From: Ideonella_A intermedia_A
GTDB lineage: Bacteria > Pseudomonadota > Gammaproteobacteria > Burkholderiales > Burkholderiaceae_C
NCBI GenBank assembly: GCA_943370175.1
Contig: CALRPU020000011.1
Coordinates: 59,586 to 123,585, forward strand
Length of the DNA: 64,000 nucleotides
Direction: 5' to 3'
This document shows, piece after piece, positions 60,713 through 64,000 of the stretch (the stretch's first letter is position 1; each line of letters begins with the position of its first letter). The notes beneath the pieces are model-generated. The model saw nothing but the letters and a program-made list of their open reading frames with translations. It ran no database searches and had not been told where the DNA came from. Both the position numbers and the translations under genes were made by a program.

Positions 60713-61846
60713 ATGAAGAACGTCTTGATCACCGGCGGTGCCGGGTTCATCGGCAGCAACTTGGTCGCTGCGCTGCACCGCGAGGGGCACACTCTGACGG
60801 TGCTCGACAATTTGTCCGAGCAGGTCCACTCGGCCGACCCGGATCAGTCGGTGCTCTACCAGAGCGTGAAAGACAAAGTGCGGTTCATTCGCGGATCGGT
60901 GCTGAACAGGGACGATCTGTCGGCAGCGATGGCCGATCAGGATGTGATCGTTCACCTTGCCGCGGAGACTGGCACCGGCCAATCGATGTACCAAGTAGAC
61001 CGCTACGTTCAGACCAACATCGGCGCCACCGGCCTGATGCTGGAACTCCTTGGGAACGCCCCGCACCGCGTCAAGCGGATGGTCATCGCCTCGTCGCGCT
61101 CGATTTACGGCGAAGGCAAGTACCTGCGTGACGACGGCAGCGCAGCGTACCCTGGGCACCGCAGCGACGACGCTCTTCGCCAAGGCCAGTTTGAAGTGCA
61201 GGACCCCACGGGCGAGGGTTCACTGCGCTGCGTTGCCACCGACGAGGACTCCAAGATCCACCCGTCGTCGGTCTATGGCATCACGAAGCAGGTCCAGGAG
61301 CAGCTGGTCATGACGGTGTGCCCGTTGATCGGCATCGAACCGGTCGCGCTTCGTTATCAGAACGTGTACGGCCCGGGGCAGTCGCTGGTCAACCCTTACA
61401 CCGGGATCTTGTCCATCTTCTCCAACCTGATCATGAACCAGAAGCCGATCAACATTTTCGAGGACGGCCTGGAAAGCCGCGACTTTGTATTCATCGACGA
61501 TGTGGTGGAAGCCACGCGACTCGCTGTAGTCCATGCAAACGCGGCCGGCGGAATTTTCAATGTCGGCTCGGGTGTGGCCACCAGCGTCAACACGGTCGCC
61601 GCGAAGCTGCTGGAGAACTTTGGTGGCGCCGTGCCTGTCACGGTGACCGGCAATTATCGGCTGGGCGATATCCGCCACAACGTTGCGTCCCTTGACCGAA
61701 TCAGGACGCGACTCGGGTTTGAACCCAAGGTGTCTTTTGAAGAGGGCATTGCGCGATTCGTCGCTTGGGCGCGGTCGCTGGGACCCAAAGAAAGTCGGTA
61801 CGAGCAGTCCCTCACAGAAATGAAGGAGCGCGGGCTCCTGAAGTGA
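60713..61846 (+). CDS. NAD-dependent sugar-nucleotide epimerase, dTDP-rhamnose 4-epimerase-like
   Basis: A 377-residue extended SDR: TGGAGFIGSNLV at the N-terminus, SSRSIYGEGKYLRDDGS, the Tyr/Lys pair in SSVYGITKQVQEQ, and RYQNVYGPGQSLVNPYTGILSIF with EDGLESRDFVFIDDVVEA. These last segments match dTDP-L-rhamnose 4-epimerase-type enzymes. If correct, the polymer contains 6-deoxytalose; the rfbC fragment at the right edge shows that a dTDP-rhamnose pathway is nearby. The start at MKNVLITGG is favoured by AGGAAGAGGGAG upstream; an ATG 33 bases earlier overlaps the previous stop. Confidence 0.8.
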   Translation: MKNVLITGGAGFIGSNLVAALHREGHTLTVLDNLSEQVHSADPDQSVLYQSVKDKVRFIRGSVLNRDDLSAAMADQDVIVHLAAETGTGQSMYQVDRYVQTNIGATGLMLELLGNAPHRVKRMVIASSRSIYGEGKYLRDDGSAAYPGHRSDDALRQGQFEVQDPTGEGSLRCVATDEDSKIHPSSVYGITKQVQEQLVMTVCPLIGIEPVALRYQNVYGPGQSLVNPYTGILSIFSNLIMNQKPINIFEDGLESRDFVFIDDVVEATRLAVVHANAAGGIFNVGSGVATSVNTVAAKLLENFGGAVPVTVTGNYRLGDIRHNVASLDRIRTRLGFEPKVSFEEGIARFVAWARSLGPKESRYEQSLTEMKERGLLK

Positions 61847-61886
61847 GGAACGCGCCTCGATCACTGGTTTAACGGGAGTTAACAAA

Positions 61887-62921
61887 TTGTCAATATTGGT
61901 CGTTGGTGGCGGCAAGATGGGCATGTCGCACCTGGCGCTTGCCACGCAGTACGTGGGCAAGCGCGACGTTTCGCTGTGCGAGGTGAAATTCTCGACGCGA
62001 CTGCTTTACCGCTTGATGGGCTATCGGACCTTCGCGTCTGTGGACGCCGCTGCTGCCGCCTTGGGGCGATTGGATGGGGTATTGATCGCCACACCCACGC
62101 CCTCGCACGCGCCGTTGCTGCGGTGGGCCATCCAGCACAAGGTGCCCTGCTTTGTCGAGAAGCCGTTGACGCTCAACACAGCGGTGGACGCAGAATTGAA
62201 GCAGCTCGCCGAATCGGCGGGCAGTTCGATCCAGGTCGGATTCGTGATGCGTTATGTCGCCAGCTTCCAGCGCCTGCGCGAACTCGTGCGCACCGGCGCT
62301 CTTGGCCCGTGGCGCGGGTACACCGCGTCGATGCGCGGCAACGTGATTACCAAGCCGCCTTCGCCGGACAGTTGGCAAGGCGATTTTCGGCGCGGCGGTG
62401 GTTGCTTGAACGAGTACGGGCCCCACATCATCGATCTCTGCCGGTTCATTTTCGGCTCGGTCCAGGAGGTAACCGATGTCCACATGGAACGGGTTCACTG
62501 CCGCAATGCCGACGACCGCATCCGCATTCAATGGACCCATGACAACGGCGTTGCCGGCTCGGTGGATGTCGACTGGTGCGACACCACCAAGCGAAAGTCG
62601 GTGATGGAGATCAGCGTGCAGTTCGAGCACGCGGATGTGCGAGTGGACAACTCGGCCGTCGAACTCGCGTGGCACGACGACTGCACGCTGTCGTCCAGCG
62701 AGCGCGCGGCAGCAGACGTTGCTGTTCATCCGAAGAACGTCGGCTTCTACCTGCGGGGGGAAGAGTTCTCGCTGGAGCTTGAAGAGTTTCTCAGCGCGTG
62801 CAAGGGGCGTCGCTTCAGCGTTGACGACACCTTGCCCAACGACATCACCGCTCGCTTGCACGACGGCAGCGAGGTTGACCGTCTGATTGAAGAGGTCGCA
62901 CGGAAAGCAGGACTGAAATGA
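61887..62921 (+). CDS. Gfo/Idh/MocA-family oxidoreductase
   Basis: A 344-residue NAD(P)-dependent dehydrogenase. The Rossmann start is ILVVGGGKMGMSHL, the catalytic Lys lies in CFVEKPLTLN, and GGGCLNEYGPHIIDLCRFIFG marks the C-terminal alpha/beta domain. Similar enzymes oxidise or epimerise sugar-nucleotides in O-antigen clusters. It starts at a TTG behind GGGAG, and its stop overlaps the start of the unrecognised gene after it (ATGA), suggesting they act on the same intermediate. The substrate is unknown. Confidence 0.82.
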   Translation: MSILVVGGGKMGMSHLALATQYVGKRDVSLCEVKFSTRLLYRLMGYRTFASVDAAAAALGRLDGVLIATPTPSHAPLLRWAIQHKVPCFVEKPLTLNTAVDAELKQLAESAGSSIQVGFVMRYVASFQRLRELVRTGALGPWRGYTASMRGNVITKPPSPDSWQGDFRRGGGCLNEYGPHIIDLCRFIFGSVQEVTDVHMERVHCRNADDRIRIQWTHDNGVAGSVDVDWCDTTKRKSVMEISVQFEHADVRVDNSAVELAWHDDCTLSSSERAAADVAVHPKNVGFYLRGEEFSLELEEFLSACKGRRFSVDDTLPNDITARLHDGSEVDRLIEEVARKAGLK

Positions 62922-63811
62922 CATACGGAAAGGCGATCCTCGGAGACAACCAGTTCCTCGGGGTGAATCACGCAAACCAGGCGAAGGCGGCTGAGCTGTT
63001 CGAACGCTTCAAGAATCCCGACGCCATCATCGAGGTGATCGGCGCTGCCCACGACGCGGGCGTGCGGGACTTCATGTTCACCACTCACGACCGCTACGCC
63101 CCAGTGTTTGATGAAGTGAGGCGATCAAACCTGTTCCCTGGCATGCACTACACCCCATGTCTGCCGTACGCCCACAAGTACTGGAACAAGTTGTCTGTCC
63201 AAGGGCCGGTGGGCATGCTGGCGTCCACGGTGTTCCAGATCAACCCGCTGAGCGTGGTGCCTGCGGCCTTTGGTCTGTTGGTGGGGCGCACGCGGGGCAT
63301 CACCCAGATGCTCACTGAGATCGAAATCTTGATGTGCAAGGGCTTGCCGATTCGCGGAGTGTTCCTTCAAAACTTGGCGTTCGACTTCCTGATGGCCATC
63401 GAGCTTCACCATGTCTTCGGCGATTTTTCCGAGGTGGTCGAACGCCGATTGGGGGCCCACGCAGGCTTCATCACCATGAACCACCAGCGCGCCGTCAGCG
63501 TTCTGTGTGACAAGGTCGGGCTGACCTCGCCGTGGATCTGTGCCAACTACAACGTCTCGGGATTCCGCATGAATCCCCGCCCGGCCGAGTGCGAGGCCTC
63601 CTTCGCGAGTGGTCGTTCGAAGAACATCGCGATGTCGGTCATGTCATCGGGCCGCGCCAGTCCGAATGAAGCGCTTGACCATGTGGTGTCGCGCATGAAT
63701 GCTGGGCACATCGACGCCATTCTGTTCGGATCGTCGAGTGCGAGCAACATCGGCCGCAATGCGGAACGCATATTGAAAGGTGCCACCGCTACCCGAGCAG
63801 AATCGGGCTGA
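62918..63811 (+). CDS. Unrecognised conserved-looking protein paired with the oxidoreductase
   Basis: A 297-residue soluble protein that could not be placed in a named family. It has the texture of a TIM barrel of the aldo-keto type: YGKAILGDNQFLGVNHANQ, GVRDFMFTTHDRY, LLVGRTRGITQMLTEIEI, LGAHAGFITMNHQRAV and a late AILFGSSSASNIGRNAERI that resembles the C-terminal phosphate-binding part of aldo-keto reductases. No Tyr/Lys/His tetrad could be assigned. It is translationally coupled to the Gfo/Idh-type gene and ends the plus-strand cluster, converging with rfbC. Confidence 0.7.
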   Translation: MTYGKAILGDNQFLGVNHANQAKAAELFERFKNPDAIIEVIGAAHDAGVRDFMFTTHDRYAPVFDEVRRSNLFPGMHYTPCLPYAHKYWNKLSVQGPVGMLASTVFQINPLSVVPAAFGLLVGRTRGITQMLTEIEILMCKGLPIRGVFLQNLAFDFLMAIELHHVFGDFSEVVERRLGAHAGFITMNHQRAVSVLCDKVGLTSPWICANYNVSGFRMNPRPAECEASFASGRSKNIAMSVMSSGRASPNEALDHVVSRMNAGHIDAILFGSSSASNIGRNAERILKGATATRAESG

Positions 63812-63855
63812 TAGAGGCGGGCAGGCTTGACAGTTGCGCCTGAAAGTCGAACCCG

Positions 63856-64000
63856 TCAGGCCAGGTCGGCCAGCAGCGCCGCGGCCGCGTCCTTGGCGGA
63901 CAAGACCGGTGCCGCGCCGTTCAAGGCGTGCAGCGGCCAGTCGATGGCCAGGCTCGGATCGTCCCAGCGCACCGCGCCTTCGAACGCGGGGGCGTAGTAG
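63856..64000 (-). CDS. rfbC: dTDP-4-dehydrorhamnose 3,5-epimerase, C-terminal fragment
   Basis: Only the last 48 codons lie in the window. They read YYAPAFEGAVRWDDPSL, then AIDWPL, and end in PVLSAKDAAAALLADLA, the usual C-terminus of RfbC (RmlC), where RWDDPxxxIDWP and LSxKD are highly conserved. The enzyme inverts C3 and C5 of dTDP-4-keto-6-deoxyglucose on the way to dTDP-L-rhamnose. The rest of the gene, and probably rfbA, B and D, lie beyond the right edge. Confidence 0.88.
   Translation of the reverse strand, partial: YYAPAFEGAVRWDDPSLAIDWPLHALNGAAPVLSAKDAAAALLADLA

Noticed and set aside
1..64000. Mobile element or CRISPR array
   Set aside because: No transposase, integrase, terminal inverted repeats or spaced direct-repeat array was seen anywhere; the repeats found are short local tandems.

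Overview
The window is a GC-rich chromosomal segment whose proteins and gene neighbourhoods fit a betaproteobacterium of the order Burkholderiales (Comamonadaceae/Sphaerotilaceae-like). This placement is an inference from family resemblance, mainly the EPS-associated MarR regulator, the Wza/Wzc-type EPS operon and the tandem Crp-like proteins. No rRNA, tRNA, CRISPR array, transposase or phage gene was found. Both ends cut genes: a beta/gamma-crystallin protein on the left and rfbC on the right.

Region 1 (1-15054, all minus strand): a secreted crystallin-fold protein, a PAS hybrid histidine kinase, a CheB-CheR-PAS fusion, and a 2866-residue cyclic beta-1,2-glucan synthase-like protein translationally coupled to a small membrane protein. 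Region 2 (15275-21158, plus): two tandem Crp/Fnr-like regulators, then a chain of envelope and stress genes, most with overlapping start and stop codons: a collagen-repeat lipoprotein, a DUF3309 peptide, a sorbosone dehydrogenase-like lipoprotein, a diguanylate cyclase, a histidine-box membrane hydroxylase and a BON lipoprotein. Region 3 (21242-31398): metabolism and signalling: a TPMT-like methyltransferase, a LexA-box promoter driving a 28-residue peptide, a tartrate/D-malate dehydrogenase, a secreted SUMF1-fold protein, a tauD plus ABC-transporter operon, a membrane hybrid kinase and a MOSC protein.

Region 4 (31436-42912, minus): an exopolysaccharide operon with an O-antigen-ligase-like polymerase, a Wza-type exporter, a Wzc-type tyrosine autokinase, a membrane J-domain protein, a TPR protein, a PHP-type tyrosine phosphatase, two alpha/beta hydrolases and a WecA-like initiating transferase. 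Region 5 (43337-63811, plus) starts with a MarR-type EPS regulator. It then encodes legionaminic acid synthesis (LegB, LegC, NeuD/LegH, LegI, LegG, PtmE-like, LegF) with an amidination module (PseA/WbuX-like amidotransferase plus HisF and HisH paralogues). Wzx, acetyltransferases, a capsule-type protein, Wzy, two glycosyltransferase-like proteins, an epimerase, an oxidoreductase and an unrecognised conserved-looking protein follow.

Taken together, the right half encodes two surface-polysaccharide systems back to back, separated by a 424-bp divergent control region. One makes an exopolysaccharide. The other probably makes an O-antigen or capsule carrying an acetamidino-legionaminic acid-type sugar. 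The least explained items are the LexA-box peptide, the J-domain protein inside the EPS operon, and the 62918-63811 protein.
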